Of a DNA stretch of 64,000 bases, positions 10,501 to 17,878 are shown piece by piece (the stretch's first letter is position 1; each line of letters opens with the position of its first letter). This stretch comes from Pedobacter sp. KBW06 (lineage in GTDB: Bacteria; Bacteroidota; Bacteroidia; Sphingobacteriales; Sphingobacteriaceae). The notes under the pieces are model-generated. The model made no database searches, was not told where the DNA came from, and was given only the letters and a program-made list of their open reading frames with translations. The translations under genes were made by a program, and so were the position numbers. The DNA lies in assembly GCF_003852525.1 (NCBI RefSeq), contig NZ_QAJL01000002.1:314970-378969 (forward strand), given 5' to 3'.

Positions 10501-10653
10501 TCCCGGAATGTCGGTTGAGTTTTTGGTTTCTTTGCTGCCCTTATTGGTCTGGGCAGATAAAGAGATCGGAAAAAACATGGCCATCATCAGTCCCTTAAGC
10601 AGGAACTTCCCGTACACATGTCTTCCCTTTACTTTTAAGTAAGGTTTCATCAT
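7582..10653 (-). CDS. SusC-like TonB-dependent transporter with divergent plug entry (PUL A, proximal pair)
   Basis: 1023 residues; ATG at 10651-10653 (a second Met follows directly). Signal peptide ends near SLSAQTN, then a carboxypeptidase-like domain (VVKGKLTNIYGEPLFGVNI), plug (DPEEIESVTVLKDALATAMLG) and barrel ending in IVNAGITIKL. The canonical segment EVVVVGYGxQ between the beta-sandwich and plug is missing. In its place is a longer linker with YDTQKKATSILSTESVYTRD. It is first in its operon and faces the divergent HTCS, so it is probably induced by that regulator. The transport function is inferred from family and pairing with SusD. Confidence 0.92.
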   Translation of the reverse strand: MMKPYLKVKGRHVYGKFLLKGLMMAMFFPISLSAQTNKGSKETKNSTDIPGVVKGKLTNIYGEPLFGVNIRSKTGETVVSSDNKGEYSLMIDSGEVAIFSLKGYLTQEVSISGNKLNLVFTESEKPQLSVYRLYDTQKKATSILSTESVYTRDLISSPVTAINNALTGRMSGLTTLQSTGIPGLDAAEFSLRGQNPTILINGVPRDVSSIDPEEIESVTVLKDALATAMLGLRGSGGAIMITTKKGEVGKQKIAFTAQTGLQTPIRLPKTLDAFNYATLYNEALNNDGKPAIYTPADLEAYRTGSDPMGHPNVDWYKEVMRNNAPFTRYNLSTSGGGNNARYFVAVDYLDQQGLLKTSDKNTYNTNSDFKRYIVRTNIDVDLNKNLTLNLNLFGRIENGNAPGTSFIGAFGGRTVNLGINTIFNALATTPNSAYPLFNPDGSLGGNKDFQNNVYGLSTQAGYTLSYMREMSADLSLKRTMDDLVKGLWIKGLVTFNTNLSEATSRGKTFAVYQGTNGPSGITYQRFGTDGTISAGNSANTNQYKNFYSEFSAGYDRSFGDHHVHALASANVQNISIYSDLPLTYNTLAGTLSYDYKEKYLAEVAMSYSGLNRYPDGKSYGLFPAVGLGWNIAKEGFIADHVKWLNTLKLRSTYGRTGNANVGYFVYNQYFADGAGYYFGPGSGTFVYSVGDQTLANPNVTWEKADKFNLGVDVGLFNDKLTLTAEYYNNKFFDLMQTRGKSTSIIGNTYPLENIGTTRYKGIDLTASYRNHVNNFNYFLSGNVTSNNKIIEYQDEVFREYDWMKRTGQRTDQTFGYLANGFYQNAADIANSPKTVGYIPIPGDLKYKDLNNDGIINQFDVTGLKNNKPMIYYGLSFGFDYKGFDFSALLQGAANRTVYMGGPTQWEFQNEGKGQAFEQHLNRWTPETAATATYPRLSIGANPNNQMTSSFWLRSGNYMRLKNLEVGYSLPQRLAAKVKLASIRVFANGMNLYTFSDSKDYDPETFGVSYPAQRIVNAGITIKL

Positions 10654-10676
10654 ATTTGGTTTATTTTGGTTTATCG

Positions 10677-10691
10677 TTGCCTGGGAGGCAA
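10677..10691. promoter_or_regulatory. Short palindrome in the susC/HTCS intergenic region
   Basis: TTGCCT-GGG-AGGCAA, a perfect 6-bp inverted repeat 24 bases upstream of the SusC start in the 250-base divergent region. It could be part of an HTCS operator or a 5' leader hairpin. No T-run follows, so it is not a terminator. I found no exact TAnnTTTG element for either flanking gene here. Confidence 0.3.
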
Positions 10692-10904
10692 AGCGTATTT
10701 GGTTATTTGGCTAACAGTAAAGTTGTGTGCAATCCAAAAAATAAGGGGGTGAAAAACGGTTGTAAATGGGGTGAAAATCTACTTAAATTGCTTATTCCTT
10801 GTAATAAGCAATCATTCTCCTGTTTTATCACTTCTTAAATTGTAATTTTAACATCGTGGAGGGGATTCCATTTGCCCGGCATGGCAAACATTTATTATAG
10901 GGGT

Positions 10905-13900
10905 ATGATAAAGCAAACGTTATTTTTGATTACAGGTATTCTGATGCAGCTGTGTGTCAGGGGACAGGCACTGAATTTCAATCACCTCAAGACTGAAAAC
11001 GGGCTTTCCCAGAATTCTATATTTGCCATTGTACAGGATGGACGCGGCTTTATGTGGTTTGGCTCCCGCTTTGGACTGAACCGTTACGACGGCAATCAGT
11101 TCAGGTTGTATAAAAGCAATGCCAGCGATTCCGGCAGCCTTTCGGATGATTACATCACCACCTTGTATAGTGATTCCAGGAAAATCCTTTGGGTAGGTAC
11201 CGCAAATGGTTTAAATCGCTTTAATCCACAAAAGAACACTTTCGAAAGGATTTACCTTGATGGAAACAAATACAATAAACAGTATGCCCCTGTAAATTCC
11301 GTTTATGAAGACCGAAAGGGCAACCTCTGGGCTGCTGCCAGGACCGGACTTTACTTATTAACCAATCCCCGGACCAATACATTTACCTCAGCGGAAAAGC
11401 TGGGTCTGGATCCCCGGATTGCCCATACGGAAATCCTCAGCATCTATGAAGACCAGAAGGGGTTTTTATGGATCGGAACGAATAACGGATTGACGCGCTT
11501 CAGGCTGAATCCAAGGGTTCAGGAAGTACAAACCTTCAGTCATCATGCTGCTAAACCCGGTAGTTTAAGTGACAACTCCGTTACCGCCATTACCGAAGAC
11601 CAGCAAAAGAACCTCTGGGTGGCTACTGAAAACGGAGGCATCAATCTTTTCCAGCCTTCCACGAATACCTTTTCCCGGTTTTTACATGAAGAAGGAAGAG
11701 AAAACAGCCTCGCTCATAATGCGGTCCGTAAAATGATGCTCAGCAAAAACGGATCATTATACATCGGCACCCAGGAAGGGTTAAGCGTATTTGATCCGGT
11801 AAGCCGGACATTCCACAATTATCAGCATCGGAAAGCCGATCAGCGAAGCTTAAACCAAAATTCCATTTACAGCTTGTATGAAGACCTGACGGGTTCCATC
11901 TGGATTGGCACCTATTATGGCGGGGTAAATGTCACTTATGCACATTCTACCAATTTTAAAACCCTGCAATACAACGAAAAGCTGGCAGGAATCAGTCACA
12001 ATGTGGTGAGTTCCATCACTGCCGATAAAAATGAAAACCTTTGGATCGGAACCGAAGGCGGCGGACTGAACTATTATGATCAGCGGAGCCAGAGGTTTAC
12101 AACTTATAAGCTGAAAGCTTCTTCCCCATCAAGCCTCGGTTCAGATCTGGTAAAAATCGTTTACAAAGATAAAACAGGGAACATATGGGTCGGCACGCAT
12201 GGCGGAGGACTCAATGTCTTTGATCCTGCAACGAGTGGTTTCAGGCGCTTTATGGCAACCGGGAATGACATTAAAACAACGCGTTCGGAGATTGTTGCCC
12301 TTTTGGAAGACGAACACGGTGCATTCTGGACCGGGAGTCAGACCGGCATCCGGATATTTAACAAGGATAAACTTAACCTCAGCCCCTATCCTGAAATCCC
12401 AGCCATCCAAAGCATCAAAAACCAGAATATTAAAGTCTTATTTGAAGATTCCCGAAAGAACATCTGGATCGCAGCCACCACCGGCTTATACCTCCTTCCT
12501 GCCGACCGGAAAAACCTGCAATCGTTTACATTGCCAAAAGGAAGCAATAGTGTCAACAACAATGCGAATTACATCAATTGTATTCAGGAAGATTCGTCAG
12601 GGAACATATGGGTGGGCCTTTATTATGGCGGACTCAGTAAATATGCAGTAAACAGGAAGGCTTTCAGTAAAACTTATACCGTTAAGGATGGCCTGGCCAG
12701 CAATAATGTGGTCGGAATTCTGGAAGATAACCACAGACAGCTTTGGATCAGCACTTCTAACGGTTTATCGAGGTTTAACCCCAGAAATGAGGTGTTTCAG
12801 ACCTATACGACCAGTGACGGCCTGGCGGGAGATGAGTTCAATTACAATTCATTTTTCAAAGCGGGAAATGGCGAAATGTTCTTTGGGGGATATAACGGGC
12901 TTACCCATTTCTCTCCTGCTGATATCGAAAAAAATGATCAGCAGGCGCAAGTGGTATTTACCGGATTGAAACTTTTCAACGACCGGGTAAGGCTTAATGA
13001 TGCCAATGGCCTGCTGAAAAAAGACATCGGATTTACGGAAAAGCTGGTCTTCCATTACGGGCAGAACATCTTTACGATTGAGTTTGCCTTACTCAATTAC
13101 ATCAAATCGAACAAGAACAAATATGCCTATAAGCTGGAAGGCATGAATGGAGAATGGATAGAAAGCCATACGCCTGCAGCAACCTATACCAATCTGCCTT
13201 CAGGCGCTTATACGCTATTGGTCAAAGGGGCGAATAACGATGGCATCTGGAGTGAACCGGTCCGGATGCAGATCGAAATTTTGCCTCCATTCTGGAAAAC
13301 ATGGTGGGCCTACCTCCTTTATACCGCATTACTGATCATGGTCTTATTTTTCATCACCCGCTTTTTCTACCTTCGTGGTTTGCTGCTGAAGGATGAAGAG
13401 CTTCACCAGATCAAATTAAACTTCTTCACCAACATCTCTCATGAGATCCGGACCCACCTGACGCTGATCATGGCTCCGGTAGAAAAATTACTGGAAGGAC
13501 AGCAATCAGACAGTCCGGTTGGACAGCAGTTAAGAAGTGTGAAAAATAACGCAGACCGGTTGTTAAAGCTGGTTAGCGAACTCATGGATTTCCGCAAAGC
13601 AGATACCAGGCACCTCAGACTGCGGGTTGCAGCTTATGACCTCATTCCTTTTGTGAGGGAGATTTATACTTCCTTCGAAGGTTTATCCGGGAAGAAACAG
13701 ATCCGGTTTTCTTTCGTTTATGATCAGGAACCCCTCTTGCTGTATTTCGACAAGGAACAGTTGGAAAAGGTCTTTTTCAACCTGCTCTCCAATGCTTTTA
13801 AGTTTACACCGGATCATGGTGAAATTGCGCTGCACATCAAAACGGAAAAAGAGGAAGTACAAATCAGCATCAGTGATACCGGAAGGGGAATTGCGCCGCA

Positions 13901-14984
13901 ATACCTGGATCAGTTATTTGTCAATTATTTTCAGGTAGATGACCACAGCATTCAAAATACAGGCTATGGCATCGGATTGGCACTGGCGAAAAACATATTG
14001 GAATTGCACAAAGGAAAAATTAAGGTGAGTAGTAAACCTGCAACAGCAGATGAAGCAGGCTTTACCCGTTTTGAGCTCAGTTTGCCGAAGGGAAATGCTC
14101 ATTTCCAGGAAAGTCAGCTATCATTGCCCATCATGCCATTCCCTATCCGAATCCCCGAACAGGATGGGTTAAACCTGGAAAACACACCCTGGATAGGTCC
14201 TTCAGTAACGCATAGCAGCAATAAAAGACAGACCATCCTGATCGTGGAAGACAATGTTGAACTGCGTGGATTGATTAAGGGAACACTGGAAGCCGATTAC
14301 GAGGTCTTTCTTGCCGGAAACGGATTGGAAGGATGGGAGATCTCGACCGTAGAAATTCCAGACCTTATCATCAGCGATGTTATGATGCCGGAAATGGATG
14401 GTTTTACGCTCTGTAATCAATTAAAATCCGACGAACGGACTAGTCACATCCCCGTAATACTTTTAACGGCTAAGAGCAGCCAAACGGATCAGATCAGCGG
14501 ACTGACACAGGGAGCGGATAGCTACCTGACCAAACCCTTTAGCACCAAAATCCTGGAGCTCCAGGTACACAATCTGCTGGAAGCAAGAGAAAAGATGCGC
14601 AGGAAATATAGCAGGGAGCTCGTTCTGGAACCTGGGCAGCTCCCGGTAAACCCAGTAAACGAACAGTTTATCTCCAGGTTAATAAGCATCATTGAAGCCA
14701 ATATGGAAAATGAAGAACTTGGCGTAGAGCTTCTGGCCGAACAAATAGGGATGAGTCAGTCTGTATTGTATAAAAAACTAAAAGCACTGACGGATCTTTC
14801 GGTAAATGATTTTTCCAAATCTATCCGTTTGAAAAAGGCAGCTCAGCTGCTCTTGCAAAAACAGTATACGGTGTATGAGGTAGGCTATATGGTAGGATTT
14901 TCGGACCGAAAGTATTTCAGCAGGGAGTTTAAGAAACAATTTGGAAAAACGCCCTCCGCATATATTTCAGATCAGTCAGCATGA
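10905..14984 (+). CDS. Hybrid two-component system regulator (HTCS) of PUL A
   Basis: 1359 residues from ATG 10905; an upstream TTG (10872) and ATG (10881) are in frame, but 10905 gives the cleanest signal peptide (MIKQTLFLITGILMQLCVRG). Order: periplasmic two-bladed propeller sensor built of Reg_prop repeats (WxGTxxGLxRF, about 25-690), Y_Y_Y domain, membrane span about 800-822, histidine kinase with H-box His846, N-box around 959 and G-boxes DTGRGIAP and GYGIGLALAK, receiver domain with phospho-acceptor Asp1158 (SDVMMPEMDG), and a C-terminal AraC-type helix-turn-helix. The H-box reads HEIRTHL, with His instead of the usual Pro. It binds a glycan fragment in the periplasm and activates the divergent SusCD operon (family knowledge). 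Confidence 0.96.
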   Translation: MIKQTLFLITGILMQLCVRGQALNFNHLKTENGLSQNSIFAIVQDGRGFMWFGSRFGLNRYDGNQFRLYKSNASDSGSLSDDYITTLYSDSRKILWVGTANGLNRFNPQKNTFERIYLDGNKYNKQYAPVNSVYEDRKGNLWAAARTGLYLLTNPRTNTFTSAEKLGLDPRIAHTEILSIYEDQKGFLWIGTNNGLTRFRLNPRVQEVQTFSHHAAKPGSLSDNSVTAITEDQQKNLWVATENGGINLFQPSTNTFSRFLHEEGRENSLAHNAVRKMMLSKNGSLYIGTQEGLSVFDPVSRTFHNYQHRKADQRSLNQNSIYSLYEDLTGSIWIGTYYGGVNVTYAHSTNFKTLQYNEKLAGISHNVVSSITADKNENLWIGTEGGGLNYYDQRSQRFTTYKLKASSPSSLGSDLVKIVYKDKTGNIWVGTHGGGLNVFDPATSGFRRFMATGNDIKTTRSEIVALLEDEHGAFWTGSQTGIRIFNKDKLNLSPYPEIPAIQSIKNQNIKVLFEDSRKNIWIAATTGLYLLPADRKNLQSFTLPKGSNSVNNNANYINCIQEDSSGNIWVGLYYGGLSKYAVNRKAFSKTYTVKDGLASNNVVGILEDNHRQLWISTSNGLSRFNPRNEVFQTYTTSDGLAGDEFNYNSFFKAGNGEMFFGGYNGLTHFSPADIEKNDQQAQVVFTGLKLFNDRVRLNDANGLLKKDIGFTEKLVFHYGQNIFTIEFALLNYIKSNKNKYAYKLEGMNGEWIESHTPAATYTNLPSGAYTLLVKGANNDGIWSEPVRMQIEILPPFWKTWWAYLLYTALLIMVLFFITRFFYLRGLLLKDEELHQIKLNFFTNISHEIRTHLTLIMAPVEKLLEGQQSDSPVGQQLRSVKNNADRLLKLVSELMDFRKADTRHLRLRVAAYDLIPFVREIYTSFEGLSGKKQIRFSFVYDQEPLLLYFDKEQLEKVFFNLLSNAFKFTPDHGEIALHIKTEKEEVQISISDTGRGIAPQYLDQLFVNYFQVDDHSIQNTGYGIGLALAKNILELHKGKIKVSSKPATADEAGFTRFELSLPKGNAHFQESQLSLPIMPFPIRIPEQDGLNLENTPWIGPSVTHSSNKRQTILIVEDNVELRGLIKGTLEADYEVFLAGNGLEGWEISTVEIPDLIISDVMMPEMDGFTLCNQLKSDERTSHIPVILLTAKSSQTDQISGLTQGADSYLTKPFSTKILELQVHNLLEAREKMRRKYSRELVLEPGQLPVNPVNEQFISRLISIIEANMENEELGVELLAEQIGMSQSVLYKKLKALTDLSVNDFSKSIRLKKAAQLLLQKQYTVYEVGYMVGFSDRKYFSREFKKQFGKTPSAYISDQSA

Positions 14985-15246
14985 AAAAATATAGCGGAAT
15001 AGAAAAATCCTTTTCAAATCCGTTTGAAATGTCTCTCATTTCAGTTTTCCTTCTATTGACTGTCTCTTGATCACCAATAGGGGGTTGATAGGTCCTTAGT
15101 AGATCCCCAGGTCCTTTTAACGGTGTATTTAGGATCAGCAGAGACTTAATTTTATCATAACGCATATGAACCGGAGCTGAAACACATCAGGTAACCAAAC
15201 GCTGGGTTTCTTTCCTAATTTAGAGGCGGACAAATAAATCCTCCGG

Positions 15247-15630
15247 ATGAAAATTTTAAAAATACTTATTGCAGGTGGTTTAGTTGCATTGCTATGCTGT
15301 TTAGTTTATGATCGGATCATGCATCCGCCGGAGGAATGGCAGACTGCCGAAAGGTGTCAGGCATGTGATGTTTTGGAAAATGAAAAATTACAGGTACTTC
15401 AAGGAACTGTAGACCTCCGGAAAGATGGCAAGATGACCTTTCAGGAGGATAAAACCAAAAAATCATATGCTTTAATTCCCTGCGATATGAACTGTGAGCA
15501 GACATTGGTTAAATGGTTTGAAAAGATGGAACAGCTCGAAAGTGAAAAACCGGCTCTTTATAGCATTGAAGGAAAAACAGATGCCAAAAAACAGGAGTTT
15601 TTGATGCTGGAATCAGTACTACTGAATTAA
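15247..15630 (+). CDS. Hypothetical membrane-anchored protein with four cysteines
   Basis: 127 residues, not recognised. A single hydrophobic N-terminal segment (KILIAGGLVALLCCLVYD) is followed by a soluble domain with Cys37, Cys40, Cys79 and Cys83 (CQAC and CDMNC). This could be a pair of disulfides or a metal site on the outer face of the inner membrane. It begins with MKILK at ATG 15247. A near-match to the -7 element (TAATTTAG, 15216-15223) lies 24 bases upstream. It stands alone, 260 bases after the HTCS gene. Function unknown. Confidence 0.75.
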   Translation: MKILKILIAGGLVALLCCLVYDRIMHPPEEWQTAERCQACDVLENEKLQVLQGTVDLRKDGKMTFQEDKTKKSYALIPCDMNCEQTLVKWFEKMEQLESEKPALYSIEGKTDAKKQEFLMLESVLLN

Positions 15631-15682
15631 AAATGGGTTATGATGGTACATATCTCTCCCATAGATGCACAATTCGTACCGG

Positions 15683-15802
15683 TTAACCAAACGGACAATT
15701 TCTACAACGCTTTCCTCTCAGAAACTTTTCACAGCAGTTCTTTTTCTTCTTGTCCTTTTTCTCCTGCTTCGATTTCTTCTTTTCTTTTCCCTTCTTTGAC
15801 AT
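15683..15802 (-). CDS. 39-residue Lys-rich small protein with CC...CxxC motif
   Basis: Minus-strand frame from ATG at 15800-15802 to TAA at 15683-15685. The protein is MSKKGKEKKK, then more Lys/Glu/Gln, then KNCCEKFLRG and KRCRNCPFG. Cys23, Cys24, Cys33 and Cys36 form a CC-x8-CxxC array that could bind a metal. The basic first half could bind nucleic acid. Short proteins of this layout (Lys-rich head, CCEK...KRCxxCP tail) seem familiar from Bacteroidota, from memory. A perfect -7 element (TATTTTTG on the minus strand, 15824-15831) sits 21 bases upstream, which supports it as a real gene. Confidence 0.65.
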   Translation of the reverse strand: MSKKGKEKKKSKQEKKDKKKKNCCEKFLRGKRCRNCPFG

Positions 15803-15823
15803 CGCGCTACGTTTATTCCGATA

Positions 15824-15831
15824 CAAAAATA
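15824..15831 (-). promoter_or_regulatory. Bacteroidota -7 promoter element for the 39-residue protein gene
   Basis: TATTTTTG on the minus strand matches TAnnTTTG exactly. A transcript starting about 15818 would have a short leader before the ATG at 15802. The element overlaps the T-run of the ferritin terminator. Confidence 0.5.
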
Positions 15832-15865
15832 GCACATACTGATGGGTTTTCCATCAATATGTGCT
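15825..15865 (-). terminator. Rho-independent terminator of the ferritin gene
   Basis: A 15-base stem (15831-15845 with 15851-15865; one G-T wobble) and a five-base loop, followed on the minus strand by ATTTTTG. It lies 35 bases beyond the ferritin stop codon. Confidence 0.85.
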
Positions 15866-15900
15866 ATAATAAAAAAGCTCTATGGCTTTTAATCAGCAGA

Positions 15901-16428
15901 CTATCCCTCGTTGTAAACGATTTGGCCTACATTTTTATCGATCTGCCATCTTCCTGTTCCTTCTTCACCAATCACGTCGAATAGTTCCAGCGCACGTCTG
16001 GCTTTGTATTCTTCTTCACGTTGTTCTTTGAAGAACCAGTTTAAGAACTCTAAGGTTACATAATCCTGTTCTTTATGACAACGCGCAGCGATGTTTTTAA
16101 TAGATTGGGTTACACTGATCTCCTGATCTAATGCTTCTTCAAACACCTCACGGAAAGAGTTATATTCAAGCTTGATATTGGTTACTTCAGGCGAAATAGC
16201 CATTCCACCCATATCAAGAACATATTTATAAAATTTTAACTGATGAACGCGTTCTTCTTCAGCTTGCTTAAAGAAGTAATCTGAGGAGAAATCGTATCCA
16301 TTGCGGCCACACCATGAAGCCATGGACAGGTAGATCGAGGAAGAAAGTGCTTCTTTTTTAATCTGTTGGTTTAAAAGTGTCTCAACATCTGTGGAGAGTA
16401 AACTTTTTACGCGAATGATATCTTTCAT
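15901..16428 (-). CDS. ftnA: Bacterial non-haem ferritin
   Basis: 175 residues. Four-helix ferritin fold: LLNQQIKKEALSSSIYLSMA opens helix A with the first ferroxidase glutamate, and QAEEERVHQLKFYKY in helix B carries the ExxH iron-ligand pair. The C-terminal helices contain EFLNWFFKEQREEE. No haem-binding Met of the bacterioferritin type is evident. It oxidises Fe(II) and stores iron in a 24-subunit shell in the cytoplasm. It has its own -7 element upstream (16461-16468) and a strong terminator downstream, so it is monocistronic. Confidence 0.95.
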   Translation of the reverse strand: MKDIIRVKSLLSTDVETLLNQQIKKEALSSSIYLSMASWCGRNGYDFSSDYFFKQAEEERVHQLKFYKYVLDMGGMAISPEVTNIKLEYNSFREVFEEALDQEISVTQSIKNIAARCHKEQDYVTLEFLNWFFKEQREEEYKARRALELFDVIGEEGTGRWQIDKNVGQIVYNEG

Positions 16429-16460
16429 ATTACTGTTGATTTAATTCCTAATTACTAAGA

Positions 16461-16468
16461 CAAAAATA
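16461..16468 (-). promoter_or_regulatory. -7 promoter element of the ferritin gene
   Basis: TATTTTTG on the minus strand is an exact TAnnTTTG match 32 bases upstream of the ferritin ATG. A clear -33 TTTG was not found. Confidence 0.5.
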
Positions 16469-16530
16469 GGGGTATAAATCAACAATATTGCATTTAAAAG
16501 CAATTCGGAAAGATTCTAAGTCTAATTAGA

Positions 16531-16896
16531 TCAAACGACTAAGCGGAAAAGGCGGTCCTGAATAATGTGGTTTAAATCCAGCATCACGAAGGTTCCCTGT
16601 AATAATTCTTTCAGGGCAATGATCTGGAGTAAAGACAAAACATAACAATGATCACAGGCACAGATGAAGATGATCTCCACATCAGCGGATTTATCACTCG
16701 TTAACAGGATGTTTTCGATATCAATGTTGTATACTGCTTTCTTCAACTTTAAAAGATTGCGGTAATCAAATCGGGCCAGCTTTCCGGCAAAATCTATATA
16801 CCAGCAGTTTTCACTGTCTGATTGATAAATTGAACCTTTCTTGGTACTAAATACCTCTTCAAAATGTATTGGAGATGCTATAGCTGTGTTCTGCAT
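16531..16896 (-). CDS. Hypothetical protein, 121 residues
   Basis: Not recognised. A soluble-looking protein with FEEVFSTKKGSIYQSD, a middle DYRNLLKLKKAVYNIDIEN, a CACDHCYVLSLLQ segment with three close cysteines and a hydrophobic helix, and a C-terminal half rich in Leu/Ile. No signal peptide. The start is 80 bases past the DUF1338 stop on the same strand, so it could be the last gene of the PUL B transcript or independent. No exact -7 element was found between them. Confidence 0.7.
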   Translation of the reverse strand: MQNTAIASPIHFEEVFSTKKGSIYQSDSENCWYIDFAGKLARFDYRNLLKLKKAVYNIDIENILLTSDKSADVEIIFICACDHCYVLSLLQIIALKELLQGTFVMLDLNHIIQDRLFRLVV

Positions 16897-16975
16897 TGAT
16901 TAAACCCTGTTGGTACTGCAAAGGTTGTTATTATTTAGATTTATTCCAAATCAATTGCTCAAAAAAGTTAAATAT

Positions 16976-17875
16976 CTATTTTTTACTGGTTTGCGAGAGG
17001 AAGGTGCTTTCAAATATTTTATCTGCATTTCCCGCTTCAAAACCTTCCCTCCTATGGGTATTGTTCAGTTCGCCGGCAGGAAGTCCGGCAAATTCAGGTA
17101 ATACCTTTCTTTCCGCAAATTCTACATAAGAACCGGCAATGACTTTCTTTTTACCTTCCGCAAAGCTGGCTTCCACCAATTCGGCAACCGTAGAGCTTTG
17201 CAGCAATGCCCCATCGCTGCTTGTTTTGATCTCGCCACCGGCATCGTTCAGCTTAAACCCGTTATTCAATAAGAACTGATCAAATGCTTCCAGGTTGTTG
17301 TAACCTTCTTTCAGGTTGTGGATGCTGATCGTAAAATGGTTCAGGTAGTAGCGGTTGTAAATCGTCCATGCGGCATATTCACTTTCGGCCATCAATTCCG
17401 TATAATCCTCCACCGTTGGTGTTTCCCAAAGCGGGCTGTGCAAAAATTCATCAACAGCAGCCGCATCATCCAGGTTCAGTGTATCTACAGGATCGGCGGT
17501 AATGGCATCCGTATATTTCCGGATCAACTCCTGTGCCCTTTCAGAAAGTTGCGTAACGACCAGTTCACTGATGAAAATACGTGGAAATTCCGGAGATGGA
17601 GGGGCATACCAATACGCATCCAGTTTCTTTTCCGAAAAATGGTAAGGGCTTTTTTTCTCATAACCATAAGCCAGGAATACTTTTTCCAGAGAGGCGATTC
17701 CTAAATGAGGAACCCCTAAAGTACGGAAGGCCACATGGTCATTTTCTATCTCTTCAAAACTGCTGATGATTCCTTCAGCAATCATCGCATTGATAATTCC
17801 TGCCACATCAGGAACACGTTCTTTATATCGGGTTAAGAGTCCGTTCAATACTCCTTTAAGGGTTTTATGCGCCAT
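16976..17875 (-). CDS. DUF1338-family 2-oxoadipate dioxygenase/decarboxylase-like protein
   Basis: 299 residues, the short form of the DUF1338 family. Studied members (HglS/YdcJ type) are Fe(II) enzymes converting 2-oxoadipate to 2-hydroxyglutarate, the late step of lysine catabolism. Visible candidates for the metal site are His47 (NDHVAFRTLG), His180 in NHFTISIH, and Glu252 (YVEFAERK). Arg51, four residues after His47, is placed like the substrate-binding arginine of HglS. The start lies 3 bases after the kinase/phospho-lyase stop, so the two are co-translated. This pairing supports a role downstream of 2-aminoadipate semialdehyde. Activity is inferred from the family. Confidence 0.85.
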   Translation of the reverse strand: MAHKTLKGVLNGLLTRYKERVPDVAGIINAMIAEGIISSFEEIENDHVAFRTLGVPHLGIASLEKVFLAYGYEKKSPYHFSEKKLDAYWYAPPSPEFPRIFISELVVTQLSERAQELIRKYTDAITADPVDTLNLDDAAAVDEFLHSPLWETPTVEDYTELMAESEYAAWTIYNRYYLNHFTISIHNLKEGYNNLEAFDQFLLNNGFKLNDAGGEIKTSSDGALLQSSTVAELVEASFAEGKKKVIAGSYVEFAERKVLPEFAGLPAGELNNTHRREGFEAGNADKIFESTFLSQTSKK

Positions 17876-17878
17876 TAT

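Noticed and set aside
15640..15984. 114-residue plus-strand frame rich in Ser and Phe
   Set aside because: It is the complement of the Lys-rich small gene, the ferritin terminator and the ferritin 3' end, with low-complexity composition.
16976..17875. Glyoxalase/bleomycin-resistance protein
   Set aside because: The fold family is distantly related, but length, HxxxR spacing and the FAERK block fit DUF1338 better.
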